From the NCBI GenBank assembly GCA_026129405.1, contig JAHCID010000011.1, positions 70,770 through 134,769 of the forward strand: a stretch of DNA of 64,000 bases, read 5' to 3'. Of the stretch, positions 7,340-16,538 are shown in pieces; position 1 is the first letter of the stretch; each line of letters opens with the position of its first letter. The position numbers and the translations under genes were made by a program. The notes under the pieces are model-generated. The model saw only the letters and a program-made list of their open reading frames with translations. It made no database searches and was not told the DNA's origin. Origin of the DNA: a bacterium (GTDB lineage Bacteria > Desulfobacterota > Binatia > DP-6).

Positions 7340-8764
7340 ATGCCGACCACCGAAGTCAGCCAGCTCGCGACCGTCGGCTGCCTCGTCACCGCCGCCGACG
7401 CGGACACCGTCCATCGTGACGTCTACCTGCGCCGCGCCGCGGCGCTGCTCGCGCCGCTGGTCACGCCCGAGCACCACCGCGAGGCGCTCGCGAGCCGCGC
7501 CCGGCTCGATCGGCTGCTCGCCCGGGCCCACGCCGCCGTGACGCAGCAGGATTGGCCACGCGTGCGCGAGCTCGGCCGGGAGGCGAGCGCCCTCCAGCAC
7601 ACGCTGGCCGCCGAGGCCGAGGCCCTCGCCGCCGCCGACGCGGTGTACGGTGCGCCGCCCGTGGTGCTCGATCCGCTGTCGGCGGGGCTGCCGCCGTCGA
7701 AGCGCTGGAGCACCCCGGGCGCCGCCCGCGTCGACGTCCTGGCCGCGCTCGACACGCTCGCCGCGGCCGACCCGCCCCAGCGCGCGCTCTATGCGGCCCG
7801 CCGCGCCCGGCTCGAGGCGCTGGCGCTCCCCGGCACCGTCGCCGCGACGCCCACCGAGACGCCGCGCTCCGGTCTCGGCGCGCAGCAGCAGGCTCTGCTG
7901 GCCCTCGAGCGGGGCGACGCCGAGGCGCTCGAGCGCCTGGCCGACGGGGTCCTCGGCGCGCCGGCGCTCGCGGCGACGGACACCGCGCCGACCGCCGCGG
8001 TCCGCGTGGTCGCGCCCGCGGAGCTCGGCGCACCCCTGCCCGACGGCTGCGCGGCGCGCGCGGGCGCGCTCGGGCTCGAAGCCGCCGAGACGATCCTCGG
8101 CCCGGGCCCCATCGCCGACGCGGTCGCGACCTTCGTCGAGCGCTGGGCGCTCGGCGCCTCGCCCGCCGTCCACGATCGCGCCCGCGACGGCGTCGCACGG
8201 CTGACGGGCGCCGCGCGCGAGATCGACATCCCGGTCGAGATCGCGGCCGTCTTCGCCGAGACCATCTCGCTCTTCGCGCTCCACCAGTACGTCAACTCGG
8301 CGGGCGTGCGCTTCGTGCCGGTGCCGGTGCCGCGCGAGATCCTGCTCGTCGAGGGACACGCCGAGGGCGACGAGACCCCCGGCCCGCTGCTCCGGGCGCT
8401 CGGCCTCGAGCGCCGGAGAGGCCTCGCCCGCGACGAGATCGAGGCCGCCCTCCTCACCCGCGGCGCCGACGTCGTCGCCGACCGCCTCGGCCTCGACCCG
8501 CTCGCGTTCCGCCTCGTCTGTGTCCCGCCCGACGCGTTCATGCGCCTCGGGCGCACGCGCGGCTGGGGATCGCGACCCGAGTGGACGCACTTCGACGGCT
8601 ACCAGGTCCTGCGCGGCGGGCGCCTGCGCGCGCTCGTCGGCGGCAACGCCCAGTTCGGCGGCCTGTTCGACCTGTGCAGCATCGCCAGCGACGACGGCCG
8701 CGAGAACACGCTCGTGCGCTTCGCCGTGATCCGGCGGGAGCGGCTCGCCGTGCGCCTCGCCTGA
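7340..8764 (+). CDS. Uncharacterised 474-residue protein
   Basis: Clear gene: a GAGGAGA ribosome-binding site precedes the ATG and coding bias is uniform. I do not recognise the family. No signal peptide or membrane span is evident. The N-terminal half is helical and Ala/Arg/Leu-rich (possible helical repeats); the C-terminal part from about residue 240 looks globular and more conserved, with AAVFAETISLFALHQYVNSA, FVPVPVPREILLVEGHAEG and near the end THFDGYQVLRGGRLRALVGG followed by a NAQFGGLFDLCSI segment. It is a single-gene unit between the TetR gene and a convergent AraC gene (15-base gap). No function is proposed. Confidence 0.75.
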   Translation: MPTTEVSQLATVGCLVTAADADTVHRDVYLRRAAALLAPLVTPEHHREALASRARLDRLLARAHAAVTQQDWPRVRELGREASALQHTLAAEAEALAAADAVYGAPPVVLDPLSAGLPPSKRWSTPGAARVDVLAALDTLAAADPPQRALYAARRARLEALALPGTVAATPTETPRSGLGAQQQALLALERGDAEALERLADGVLGAPALAATDTAPTAAVRVVAPAELGAPLPDGCAARAGALGLEAAETILGPGPIADAVATFVERWALGASPAVHDRARDGVARLTGAAREIDIPVEIAAVFAETISLFALHQYVNSAGVRFVPVPVPREILLVEGHAEGDETPGPLLRALGLERRRGLARDEIEAALLTRGADVVADRLGLDPLAFRLVCVPPDAFMRLGRTRGWGSRPEWTHFDGYQVLRGGRLRALVGGNAQFGGLFDLCSIASDDGRENTLVRFAVIRRERLAVRLA

Positions 8765-8779
8765 CACGGCTCCGGCCGC

Positions 8780-9826
8780 TCACGGACAGGGTACGCGGGC
8801 GGTCGACGCGGCGCCGGCCGGTACGTCCGCGAGATGGGTACGGCGATAGTCGCGCGGCGACTGCCCGCACCAGCGCCGGAACGCGCGCGTGAAATGCGCG
8901 TGGTCGGAGTACCCGATGTCGAGCGCGACCTCGAGGATGCGCGCGTCGGTCTCGGCGAGCATGCTCGCCGCCGACGCGAGCCGCGCCCGGTCGACGAGCG
9001 CCTCGTGCGTGACCCCGTACGAGGCGAGGCGGCGCTGCAACGTCCGCGGCGTCGTGCCGAGCGCGACGGCCGTCTCGCCGACCCGCGGCGGCCGCTCCCA
9101 GGTGAGCGTCTCCACCACCTGGGCGACCGCGTCGGCGAAGGTCGCCGCCGGCGCCGTCGCCCGCCAGGCCGCCACCGTCGCCCCGTCGCACGGCATCGTG
9201 GCGGCCGCCAGGCGCACGTCGAGCAGCCGGCGCGGGAAGGTGATGGCGGCGACGCGCTGCCCGAAGTCGATGCGAGCCCCGGCGAAGGCGTCGACGGCGC
9301 GCGCCGCCGCCCACTCGGGCGTCTGGAACTGCACGCGCGGCGGCCGCCACGTCGGTCCCGCCCCGAGCCGCAGGACGCCGAGCAGCAGGCGCACGACGTA
9401 GTGCTCCCCCTGGCGCCAGACCGGATCGCCACCGTGTGGGACGCCGAGGCACAGCTCGAGGTCGGCGCCGCGCTCGTGCAGCCAGATGCGGCCGTGCGAG
9501 GCGAAGCGACGGCGCTGCGCAATGCACTCGCGCAGCGCGTCCCGCATCGTCGGCGCGGCGCACACCAGGGCGCCGAACACGCCGAGCGCCTCGACACCGC
9601 CCTCGCCGCCCGCGAGCGCGCCGAAGGCGTCGATCCCCTCCCGGCGGGCGGCGTTGCGCAGGAAGCGGGCCGCCGCCTCGCTCGGGATCAGTCCTTCCGG
9701 GGTCGCGAGCGTCGACGCCGGCAGGCCGACCCCCACGAGCAACGGCTCCGCCGCGCCGCCGATGCGGCGGAGGAACGCCAGCGCCGGCGACAGCACGCAG
9801 GCACGAATGAGCGACAGAGCGGCCAT
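8780..9826 (-). CDS. AraC-family transcriptional regulator (arabinose-binding-like N domain)
   Basis: 348 residues. The first about 210 residues match the Arabinose_bd-type sensing domain seen in OruR/MmsR-like regulators (GLPASTLATPEGLIPSEAAA near residue 35). The C-terminal 100 residues form the double helix-turn-helix, including VGETAVALGTTPRTLQRRLA and the signature ALDIGYSDHAHFTRAFRRW then CGQSPRDYRR. The nature of the inducer cannot be read from sequence. It sits alone between the convergent unknown gene and the end of the large flagellar operon; the 259-base upstream region (9827-10085) shows no convincing promoter. Confidence 0.9.
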   Translation of the reverse strand: MAALSLIRACVLSPALAFLRRIGGAAEPLLVGVGLPASTLATPEGLIPSEAAARFLRNAARREGIDAFGALAGGEGGVEALGVFGALVCAAPTMRDALRECIAQRRRFASHGRIWLHERGADLELCLGVPHGGDPVWRQGEHYVVRLLLGVLRLGAGPTWRPPRVQFQTPEWAAARAVDAFAGARIDFGQRVAAITFPRRLLDVRLAAATMPCDGATVAAWRATAPAATFADAVAQVVETLTWERPPRVGETAVALGTTPRTLQRRLASYGVTHEALVDRARLASAASMLAETDARILEVALDIGYSDHAHFTRAFRRWCGQSPRDYRRTHLADVPAGAASTARVPCP

Positions 9827-9943
9827 GCCCCGCTAACAAACCTCGTGCCCCGCGCCGCCGCAGGCCCGCGCGGCCCGGCCGGTGGCGCTCCTTCCGAGCC
9901 ACGGGAATGGGCGTCGAGCCGGCGACGCGCCTTCCGGAATGGC

Positions 9944-9968
9944 CGGCGGCGATTGCCGATCGCCGCCG
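9944..9968 (-). terminator. Strong hairpin after the large flagellar operon
   Basis: A perfect 10-base stem (CGGCGGCGAT / ATCGCCGCCG) encloses a five-base loop, about 120 bases past the motE stop. No U-tract follows, so it could be a Rho-independent terminator of the GC-rich type or an RNA 3' end stabiliser. The rest of 9827-10085 shows nothing else I can support. Confidence 0.45.
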
Positions 9969-10085
9969 CGGATGTGCCTCCCGTCTCCGGCTCCCCGCGT
10001 GCGCCCTGCGCCTCGCCGCGGTGCCGCCGCCGAGCAGTGCCCCGCATGGAGGGCGCGAGCCGGTGAGCCCCGCCGCGGCGGCGCT

Positions 10086-10703
10086 CTACGGCGCCGCGGC
10101 CTCGCTGCGCGTGCCGGCGAGGAGCTTCGTCAGCGCGACCGCGCGCTCGCGGCTCATCGCCGCGAGGATGGCGCCGATCTGCCGCTCCTTCATGCGGCCG
10201 AGCACGGCCCGCAGGGTGTCGTCGTCGACCTTGTCGAGGATGCCCGCCGCCTCCTCGGCCTTCATGGTCTCGAAGATGCGCGTGATCTCGACGACCCGCT
10301 CCTCGGCCGCCGGGCTCGCGGCGGAGGTCGTCGTGCCCGCCGGCTTCGCGCCGGGCTTCGGCCGCGCGCCCGCCGGCGCCGCGGCGTCGGCCGGGGACGG
10401 CGCGCCGGTGAGCGACTCCAGGCGGGCGACCTCCTGGCTCACGGTCTGCTCGAGCGACGCCAGCCCGGCCTCGCGCGCCGCGAGCTTCTGCTCGCGCTCG
10501 TCGAGCTGGCGATTGCGCTCCGCCACCGCGCTCAGCATCTCGCGGAAGCCGGCGCTCTGCTCGAGGAGCTCCTTCGGCAGGCCGGCCTCGGCCTTCTGTC
10601 GGGCAGGCGCCTCGGCCTGCACGACCGACGCGGCCCACCACGTCCCCAGGACGACGAGCTTCGCCGTCAGGCTCACCGCCACGATCAGCCGGATGATCCG
10701 CAT
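10086..10703 (-). CDS. motE: MotE-like flagellar/motility protein (coiled coil plus MgtE-N-like domain)
   Basis: 205 residues from the ATG at 10703, two bases beyond the fliJ stop. Residues about 5-28 (LIVAVSLTAKLVVLGTWWAA) are a signal anchor, residues 50-95 a charged coiled coil (LDEREQKLAAREAGLASLEQ), then an Ala/Pro linker and a C-terminal MgtE-N-like domain (VEITRIFETMKAEEAAGILD, RAVLGRMKERQIGAILAAM). This matches the MotE family, periplasmic proteins found beside fliJ in many flagellar operons and implicated in stator (MotC) folding in rhizobia. Last gene of the operon, with a hairpin downstream. Confidence 0.8.
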   Translation of the reverse strand: MRIIRLIVAVSLTAKLVVLGTWWAASVVQAEAPARQKAEAGLPKELLEQSAGFREMLSAVAERNRQLDEREQKLAAREAGLASLEQTVSQEVARLESLTGAPSPADAAAPAGARPKPGAKPAGTTTSAASPAAEERVVEITRIFETMKAEEAAGILDKVDDDTLRAVLGRMKERQIGAILAAMSRERAVALTKLLAGTRSEAAAP

Positions 10704-10705
10704 GC

Positions 10706-11146
10706 CTACTCCCGCTCTCCCCTGCCGCGCAGCGCCAGCTCGTCGAGCAGCCGCGCGTCCTCGCGGGCCGCGTCGGCGTCGAACCGGTCGCGTGCCCGCT
10801 CTTCCAGGCGCTCGAGCTTGCGCTCCTCCTGCCGCTCGGCGAGCAGCGCCTCGCGCTCGCGCTCGAGCTGCACGAGGAGCTGCTCGCGATCGCGCCGCAG
10901 GACGCGCTCGCGCGCCGCGGCGGCCGCCTCGAACGACCGCCACCGCGCCAGATCCGCGCCGGAGCAGCCGGCGGCGCTCGCCGCCTCCTCCGCCGCGCGC
11001 GCCTCGGCCTGGCTCGCCGCCGCCGCGGCGATCCGCTGCTCGAGCGCCGCCAGCGCGGCGCGCGTGCGGGCGACGTGCTCCTGCGCCTGCTGGCGCAGCT
11101 GGGTGCGGACGCGCAGCACGCGGCCGAGCCGGAACCGGAACGTCAT
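10706..11146 (-). CDS. fliJ: FliJ, flagellar export chaperone/ATPase stalk
   Basis: 146 residues, start overlapping the fliI stop by four bases. The N-terminus MTFRFRLGRVLRVRTQLRQQ is typical of FliJ, and almost the whole chain is an antiparallel coiled coil rich in Arg, Glu and Ala (LVQLEREREALLAERQEERK). FliJ inserts into the FliI hexamer like the gamma subunit of F1-ATPase and escorts late chaperones. Identification rests on the start motif, coiled-coil character and position. Confidence 0.88.
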   Translation of the reverse strand: MTFRFRLGRVLRVRTQLRQQAQEHVARTRAALAALEQRIAAAAASQAEARAAEEAASAAGCSGADLARWRSFEAAAAARERVLRRDREQLLVQLEREREALLAERQEERKLERLEERARDRFDADAAREDARLLDELALRGRGERE

Positions 11147-12462
11147 CGGACCACGCCTCCCACCAGCGAGGTCAGCGCCGCCGTCGCCTCGTCGAGCGAC
11201 GCGGGCTCGGCGATCGCCTGGCGCAGGAAGCCCTGGATCTCGGGCAGCCGGGTGATGGCCTCGTCGATCGCGGCGCTGGCGCCGCGGGTGTACGCGCCGA
11301 TCTGGATCAGGTCCTCCGCGTCGCGATACGTCGACAGCAGCGCGCGGACGCGCTGCGCGTGCGCGAGCTGCGCCGCCGGCACGACGTCGAGCATGACGCG
11401 CGAGATGCTCGACAGCACGTCGATCGCCGGATAGTGCCCCTCGCTCGCGAGGCGGCGCGACAGCACGACGTGGCCGTCGAGGATCGAGCGCGCCGTGTCG
11501 GCGATGGGCTCGTTCATGTCGTCGCCTTCGACCAGCACCGTGTAGAGCCCCGTGATGCTGCCGCGCGGCGCCCGGCCCGCGCGCTCGAGGAGCTTCGGCA
11601 GGAGCGCGAACACCGACGGCGTGTAGCCGCGCGACGCCGGCGGCTCGCCGACCGACAGCCCGACCTCGCGCTGCGCCATCGCGACCCGCGTGAGCGAGTC
11701 CATCATGAGCAGCACGTCGCGCCCCTGGTCGCGGAAGTACTCGGCGATCGCGCTCGCGAGGAAGGCGCCGCGGATGCGCACCAGCGGCGGCTGGTCGGAC
11801 GTCGCCGCCACCACGATCGAGCGCCCGAGGGCGTCGCCGAGGTCGCGCTCGATGAACTCGCGCACCTCGCGACCGCGCTCGCCGACCAGGGCGATGACGT
11901 TCACCTCCGCCTTGGTGTAGCGCGCCATCATGCCGAGGAGCGCGCTCTTGCCGACGCCGGAGCCCGCGAAGATGCCGAGACGCTGGCCGCGGCCGCAGGT
12001 GAGCAGCGCGTTGACGGCGCGGATGCCGAGGTCGAGCGGCTCGCGGATCGGCGAGCGGTCGAGCGGGTTGAGCGGCGCGCCGTAGAGCGGGTACTCGACG
12101 CCGCTGGCGAGCGCCGGCCCGCGGTCGAGCGGCTCGCCGAGCCCGTCGACGATGCGCCCGAGGAGGTCGTCGCCGACGTGGACGACGGGCCGCTCGCGCA
12201 CCAGCGTCACCCGGCTGCCGGGTGCGACGCCGGCGAGGTCGCCGAGCGGCATCAAGAGCACGCGCCCCGAGCGGAAGCCGACCACCTCGGCCGGGATCGG
12301 CCGCGCGCCGTCGCCGCCGATCTCGCACAGCGACCCCACGGGCGCGCCCGGCCCGGTGGCCTCGACGACGAGCCCGATGACGTCGGTGACGCGGCCGGAG
12401 ACGCGCACGGGGTTCAGGATCGCCAGCTCGCGCTGGGCGCGGGAGAAGTCGAGCTCGACCAC
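11143..12462 (-). CDS. fliI: FliI, flagellum-specific ATPase
   Basis: 439 residues, family-normal. The Walker A motif GIFAGSGVGKSALLGMMARY lies near residue 165, Walker B is DVLLMMDSLTRVAMAQREVG, and the C-terminal YRDAEDLIQIGAYTRGASA is typical of flagellar/type III ATPases. N-terminal beta-barrel: RVSGRVTDVIGLVVEATGP. FliI energises unfolding and delivery of export substrates. It lies three bases after fliH and overlaps fliJ. Confidence 0.97.
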   Translation of the reverse strand: MVELDFSRAQRELAILNPVRVSGRVTDVIGLVVEATGPGAPVGSLCEIGGDGARPIPAEVVGFRSGRVLLMPLGDLAGVAPGSRVTLVRERPVVHVGDDLLGRIVDGLGEPLDRGPALASGVEYPLYGAPLNPLDRSPIREPLDLGIRAVNALLTCGRGQRLGIFAGSGVGKSALLGMMARYTKAEVNVIALVGERGREVREFIERDLGDALGRSIVVAATSDQPPLVRIRGAFLASAIAEYFRDQGRDVLLMMDSLTRVAMAQREVGLSVGEPPASRGYTPSVFALLPKLLERAGRAPRGSITGLYTVLVEGDDMNEPIADTARSILDGHVVLSRRLASEGHYPAIDVLSSISRVMLDVVPAAQLAHAQRVRALLSTYRDAEDLIQIGAYTRGASAAIDEAITRLPEIQGFLRQAIAEPASLDEATAALTSLVGGVVR

Positions 12463-12465
12463 GGC

Positions 12466-13134
12466 TCAGCCCCCCATCCGCACGAGCGCGCGCTCCGCCA
12501 CCGCGAGCTGCGTCTCGACGCCGATGTCGACCTCGCCGTAGCGGCTCTCGACGATGCAGCCGCCGGGTGGGAGGGCGGGGTCGTCGACGATCTGCATCTC
12601 CTTCACGTCCTCGAGCTGCGCCTTCAGCTCGGGCGCGTGCTCGAGCAGCCAGGCCGCGAGCGCCGGGGGCACCCGGATCAGGATGCGCTCGCGGTCGACC
12701 GCCTGGCGCACCGCCGCGCGCAGCATCGCCATCCAGATCTCCGGCCGCTCCTGGAGCTCCTGCTGCACGACCTTGCGCGCCACGCCGAGGGCGACCAGCA
12801 GGAGCTCGCGCTCGTAGCGGCTGCGCAGCTGTGCCTGGAAGCGTGCGAGGCTTTCGAGCGACTCGGCGAGCGTGCGGTGCCCGGCGTCGATCTCGGCTGC
12901 GAGCTCCGCACGGGCTTGCGCGAAGCCGGCCTGCCACGCGGGATGGTCCTCCACGCGGTCGATCGGCGCGGACTCGGCGTCGCCCGGCTCGGCGCCCGCC
13001 GCCGCACCCTCCGGCGCCGCCGGCGGCCGCTCGGGCGCCGGCGCGGGTCCGCCGCCCACGAACGGCCGGAAGCCGCCTGCGTCCCCGCCGCCGCCGACCA
13101 GCGGCGCGAAGCCGGGCGGCTCAGACGAGGGCAT
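12466..13134 (-). CDS. fliH: FliH, flagellar assembly protein
   Basis: 222 residues. A Pro/Gly-rich N-terminus (about residues 1-50) leads to a helical region with GFAQARAELAAEIDAGHRTL, then the FliH/HrpE-type C-terminal domain: LLLVALGVARKVVQQELQER, ILIRVPPALAAWLLEHAPEL and GGCIVESRYGEVDIGVETQL, the last being highly conserved. FliH dimers hold the FliI ATPase at the C-ring. Overlaps the end of fliG by 14 bases. Confidence 0.93.
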   Translation of the reverse strand: MPSSEPPGFAPLVGGGGDAGGFRPFVGGGPAPAPERPPAAPEGAAAGAEPGDAESAPIDRVEDHPAWQAGFAQARAELAAEIDAGHRTLAESLESLARFQAQLRSRYERELLLVALGVARKVVQQELQERPEIWMAMLRAAVRQAVDRERILIRVPPALAAWLLEHAPELKAQLEDVKEMQIVDDPALPPGGCIVESRYGEVDIGVETQLAVAERALVRMGG

Positions 13135-14197
13135 CGTCCCCTCCGCCGCCGAGCTGGATCTTCTGCTCCTCGGCCAGCCGGCGCGCGACGGTGATGATGT
13201 TGGCCTGCGCCTTCTCGACGTCCTTCAGGCGCACCGGGCCCATCGTGCCCATGTCCTCCTGGAGGATCTCGGCGGCGCGCGCGGAGATGTTGCGGAAGAT
13301 CTTCTCCTGCATGGTCGGGCTCGCGGTCTTCAGCGCCAGCATGAGGTCCTCGCGCGCGACCTCCTTCAGCAGCGTCTGCATGCCGCGGTTGTCGAGCCGG
13401 GCCAGGTCCTCGAAGGTCAGCATGAGGTTGCGGATCTGCTCCGCGACGTCGGGGACGGAGTCGTCGAGCTCGCTGAAGACGCGCGACTCCACCGCCTTGT
13501 CGACCAGGTTCATGATGTCGGCTGCGAGCTTCGTGCCGCCCAGCCCGCCCCCGCTCTTGCCGCTCGACGTCGCCGCCGCGCCGCCGAGGCTCTGCACCTG
13601 GCCCAGGATCACCGCGCCCACCTCGGCCAGCAGCTCGGGCTCGACGCTCTTCAGCTCCGAGATGCGGCGCACCACGTCCGCGTGCAGCTCCTCCCCGAGC
13701 AGGTTAAGGACGTCCGCCGCCTGGCGCGGCACGAGGTGGCCGAGCACCATCGCGATCACCTGCGGGTGCTCGGTCCCGAGCACCTTCGCGATGACCGCGG
13801 GCGACACGCCCTCGAGCTTCGCGCCGAGCGAGGGGCTGCCCTCGCCCTCCTTCGCGCGCGCGAGCTCGCGCATCGCCTCCTCCTGCGCCCCGCGGCTGGT
13901 GGGAGCGAGCGCCTGGATCAGCTGGCGCACGAAGGTCTCGCCGTCGACGAGGAAGCCGGAGCGGCTGGTGAGCCAGCGCCACGCCTCCTCGTGCACGGCC
14001 GCGGCCTCGGGCCGCGGGATGGAGCGCGTGCGCGCCATCGCCGCCGACAGCGCCCGCACCTCGCCTTCGCCGAGGTGCTTCATGACCTCGCGCGCGGCGT
14101 CGGGGCCGAGCGTCAAGAGGAGGATGGCGGCCTTTTCGATGCCGACGGCGGGTCCGGGGAGCCGCGGCGGGCGTGGCGTGAGGGCGGTCTCGCTCAT
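13121..14197 (-). CDS. fliG: FliG, flagellar motor switch protein
   Basis: 358 residues from the ATG at 14197; the frame is open far upstream through fliF, but this start is two bases after the fliF stop and gives the expected N-terminus (VGIEKAAILLLTLGPDAARE). The middle domain contains EHPQVIAMVLGHLVPRQAAD with the conserved EHPQ motif, and the C-terminal torque domain has LTFEDLARLDNRGMQTLLKE followed by LMLALKTASPTMQEKIFRN. It transmits torque from stators to the rotor. Slightly longer than the usual 330-345 because of an N-terminal and a Gly/Ser linker insertion near residue 210. Confidence 0.97.
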   Translation of the reverse strand: MSETALTPRPPRLPGPAVGIEKAAILLLTLGPDAAREVMKHLGEGEVRALSAAMARTRSIPRPEAAAVHEEAWRWLTSRSGFLVDGETFVRQLIQALAPTSRGAQEEAMRELARAKEGEGSPSLGAKLEGVSPAVIAKVLGTEHPQVIAMVLGHLVPRQAADVLNLLGEELHADVVRRISELKSVEPELLAEVGAVILGQVQSLGGAAATSSGKSGGGLGGTKLAADIMNLVDKAVESRVFSELDDSVPDVAEQIRNLMLTFEDLARLDNRGMQTLLKEVAREDLMLALKTASPTMQEKIFRNISARAAEILQEDMGTMGPVRLKDVEKAQANIITVARRLAEEQKIQLGGGGDDALV

Positions 14198-14199
14198 GG

Positions 14200-15756
14200 T
14201 CAGGCGGTCCGGGTCTCCTGGTCTTCCTGGAGCCATTCGCGCACGAGCTGCGCCGCGCGCTCGGGATGCTGCTGGGTGAGCATCAGGTTCTCCTGCGTGA
14301 GGGCCGTCATCGCCGCGGTGACGTCGCCGCCGCGCAGCGCCTGCACGGCCGGGCTGTCGCGCCGCACGGCCAGCGCCAGCAGCAGCGGCCGCACGACGTA
14401 GAGCAGCGCGAAGGCCACGAAGGCGACGCCGAGGAGCCGCGTCAGCACGGCGGGCATCCAGCGTCCGACCGCCGACAAGACGCCGCTGCCCGTGGCCTCC
14501 GGCGCCTCCTGGAACGGGGCGCTCATCACCTGGATCTGGTCGCCGCGCTCCTCGTTGAAGCCGACGGCGCTCTTCACCAGCTCGGTGTAGCGGTCGAGCT
14601 CCTCCTGCGGCCGCGGCTGGAAGGTCCGCGTGCCGTTCTCCTCGGTGTAGGTGCCGTCGACCACCACCGCGACCGACAGGCGCTCGAGCGCGCCGACCGG
14701 GGCGATCGTCCGCGACACCATCTTCGAGATCTCGTAGGTGACCGACTGCTCGCGGCGCTCCGTGGTCGGGCCCGACGGCACGTTGGTCTCGACGACCTCG
14801 TTCGTCAGGTTCGACTGCGTGCCCGGCACGCCGCCCGTCGGCGGCGCGCCGACGGTCTCCTCGCGGCGCTGCTGCTCCGTCTTGAGGACCGCGCCGTCGG
14901 GGTCGAAGCGCTCCTCGGTGCGCTCGGCGCGCGCGAAGTCGAGCTTCGCCGCTACCCGCGCGACCACGGCGCCCCGGCCGACGATGGCGCCGAGCAGGCT
15001 CTCGACGCGCTCCTCGGTGCCACGCTCCATGGCGCGCTGGTAGTCGAGCGCGGTGCCCGACGCCGCGCCGTCGTCGAGCCCGGCGCCGCGGTCCGGCGTC
15101 AGCATGCGGCCCGCCTCGTCGACGACGGTGACGCCGTCCGGGTCCATCCCCTCGACGCTCGCCGCGACCAGGTTCACGATGCCGTCGATCTGCGCCCGCG
15201 ACAGCGCGCGCCCGGGCGCGAGCTTCACGACCACCGACGCCGACGGCCGCCGGTCCTGGGAGACGAACAGCGAGCGCTCCGGCAGTGCCAGGTGCACGCG
15301 CGCCGAGTCGACGCCGCCCAGCTCCGAGATGGTCCGCGCGAGCTCGCCCTGGAGCGCACGCTGGTAGTTGAGGTGCTGGAGGAAGTCCGTCTGCCCGAGC
15401 GTCTGGCGGTCGAAGAGCTCGAAGCCGACGCCGCCGCCCTCGGGCAGCCCGCGGCTGGCGAGCGCCAGGCGCAGCTCGTAGAGGCGCTCGCCCGGGACGA
15501 GGATCGCGCGGCCGCCGTCGTCGAGCTGGTAGTCGACCTTCTCGTCGCGCAGCGCCTGGACGATGCGGCCCGCGTCGTCCTGCGACAGGTTGGTGAACAG
15601 CGGCCGGTAGAGCGGCCGCTGCACCCACCAGGCGAGGCCGAGCACGAGGAGCACCGACGCCACGCCGACGCCGACGATGGCGATACGGCGTGCGGGCGGG
15701 AGCGCGACGAAGAAGTCGCGGACGTTCTCGAGGAGCTGCTGGACGCGTGCGTTCAT
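14200..15756 (-). CDS. fliF: FliF, MS-ring protein
   Basis: 518 residues. N-terminal membrane span at about 24-45 (IAIVGVGVASVLLVLGLAWW), YscJ-type ring-building motifs (PLYRPLFTNLSQDDAGRIVQ), LNYQRALQGELARTISELGG and a second span near residue 445-470 (LLGVAFVAFALLYVVRPLLL). The cytoplasmic tail ends with LVREWLQEDQETRTA, the FliG-binding segment. FliF forms the first ring of the basal body in the inner membrane. Confidence 0.97.
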   Translation of the reverse strand: MNARVQQLLENVRDFFVALPPARRIAIVGVGVASVLLVLGLAWWVQRPLYRPLFTNLSQDDAGRIVQALRDEKVDYQLDDGGRAILVPGERLYELRLALASRGLPEGGGVGFELFDRQTLGQTDFLQHLNYQRALQGELARTISELGGVDSARVHLALPERSLFVSQDRRPSASVVVKLAPGRALSRAQIDGIVNLVAASVEGMDPDGVTVVDEAGRMLTPDRGAGLDDGAASGTALDYQRAMERGTEERVESLLGAIVGRGAVVARVAAKLDFARAERTEERFDPDGAVLKTEQQRREETVGAPPTGGVPGTQSNLTNEVVETNVPSGPTTERREQSVTYEISKMVSRTIAPVGALERLSVAVVVDGTYTEENGTRTFQPRPQEELDRYTELVKSAVGFNEERGDQIQVMSAPFQEAPEATGSGVLSAVGRWMPAVLTRLLGVAFVAFALLYVVRPLLLALAVRRDSPAVQALRGGDVTAAMTALTQENLMLTQQHPERAAQLVREWLQEDQETRTA

Positions 15757-15759
15757 CGC

Positions 15760-16080
15760 TTACACCTGCATGCGCACGATCTCCTGGTAGGCCTCCACGA
15801 TCTTGTTGCGGACCTGCATCATGAGGCGGAAGGAGAGATCGGCCTTCTCGAGGGCGATCATGGTGTCGTGCAGCGTCGTGGGGCCGCCGCTCGCGAGATC
15901 GGTGATCGCGACGTCGGCCTGCTGCTGGAGCGAGTTGACCTGGGTGAGCGAATCCTCGAGCAGCTGCCCGAAGGTCTGCCCTCCCGCCTCGGCGAGCCCG
16001 AGGCCCTTCCCGAGGTTCTTCTTGTAGTCCGGCCCCTCGATGGTCGGGGGAAGGCCCGGAACGAGACGGGTGGGCTCCAT
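15760..16080 (-). CDS. fliE: FliE, rod/MS-ring junction protein
   Basis: 106 residues, typical size. The conserved C-terminus ALEKADLSFRLMMQVRNKIV followed by EAYQEIVRMQV is diagnostic. FliE connects the MS ring to the proximal rod and is the first axial substrate exported. It sits between flgC and fliF with gaps of eight and three bases, the standard flgB-flgC-fliE-fliF order. Confidence 0.96.
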   Translation of the reverse strand: MEPTRLVPGLPPTIEGPDYKKNLGKGLGLAEAGGQTFGQLLEDSLTQVNSLQQQADVAITDLASGGPTTLHDTMIALEKADLSFRLMMQVRNKIVEAYQEIVRMQV

Positions 16081-16088
16081 CGTGCCTC

Positions 16089-16538
16089 CTAGCCGGCGAT
16101 CGACAGCGCGGCCTCACCGAGCCGCTTGGTCGCCGTCACCACCTGGATGTTGGCCTCGTAGGCGCGCGTCGCGGCCTGGAGGTCCACCATCTCGAGCAGC
16201 GGGTTCACGTTCGGATAGGTCACGTAGCCGTCGCCGTCGGCGTCGGGGTGCCCGGGATCGAAGACCATGCGTCCCGGCGTCGGATCGTCGACGACGCCGA
16301 CGACGGACACGCCCGGCCGGCGCCCGCCGAGGCCGAACTCGGCCAACGTGTTCGCGAAGTCGCCGTCGAGCTCCTGGCCCATGAAGACGACGCTCTGGCG
16401 CACGTACGGGCCGCCCCCGACGGTGCGCGTGGTGTTGGCGTTGGCGAGGTTCGTCGCGATGACGTCGAGGCGCATGCGCTCGGCGCGCAGGCCGCTCGCG
16501 GCGATCGCGAAGGTGGGATTCAGGACGTCGACGTTCAT
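16089..16538 (-). CDS. flgC: FlgC, proximal rod protein
   Basis: 149 residues, standard length. N-terminal AIAASGLRAERMRLDVIATN with LANANTTR, and C-terminal YPNVNPLLEMVDLQAATRAY then EANIQVVTATKRL, are the rod-family end motifs; YVTYPNVN is FlgC-specific. Start overlaps the flgB stop by one base, indicating coupled translation. Confidence 0.96.
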   Translation of the reverse strand: MNVDVLNPTFAIAASGLRAERMRLDVIATNLANANTTRTVGGGPYVRQSVVFMGQELDGDFANTLAEFGLGGRRPGVSVVGVVDDPTPGRMVFDPGHPDADGDGYVTYPNVNPLLEMVDLQAATRAYEANIQVVTATKRLGEAALSIAG

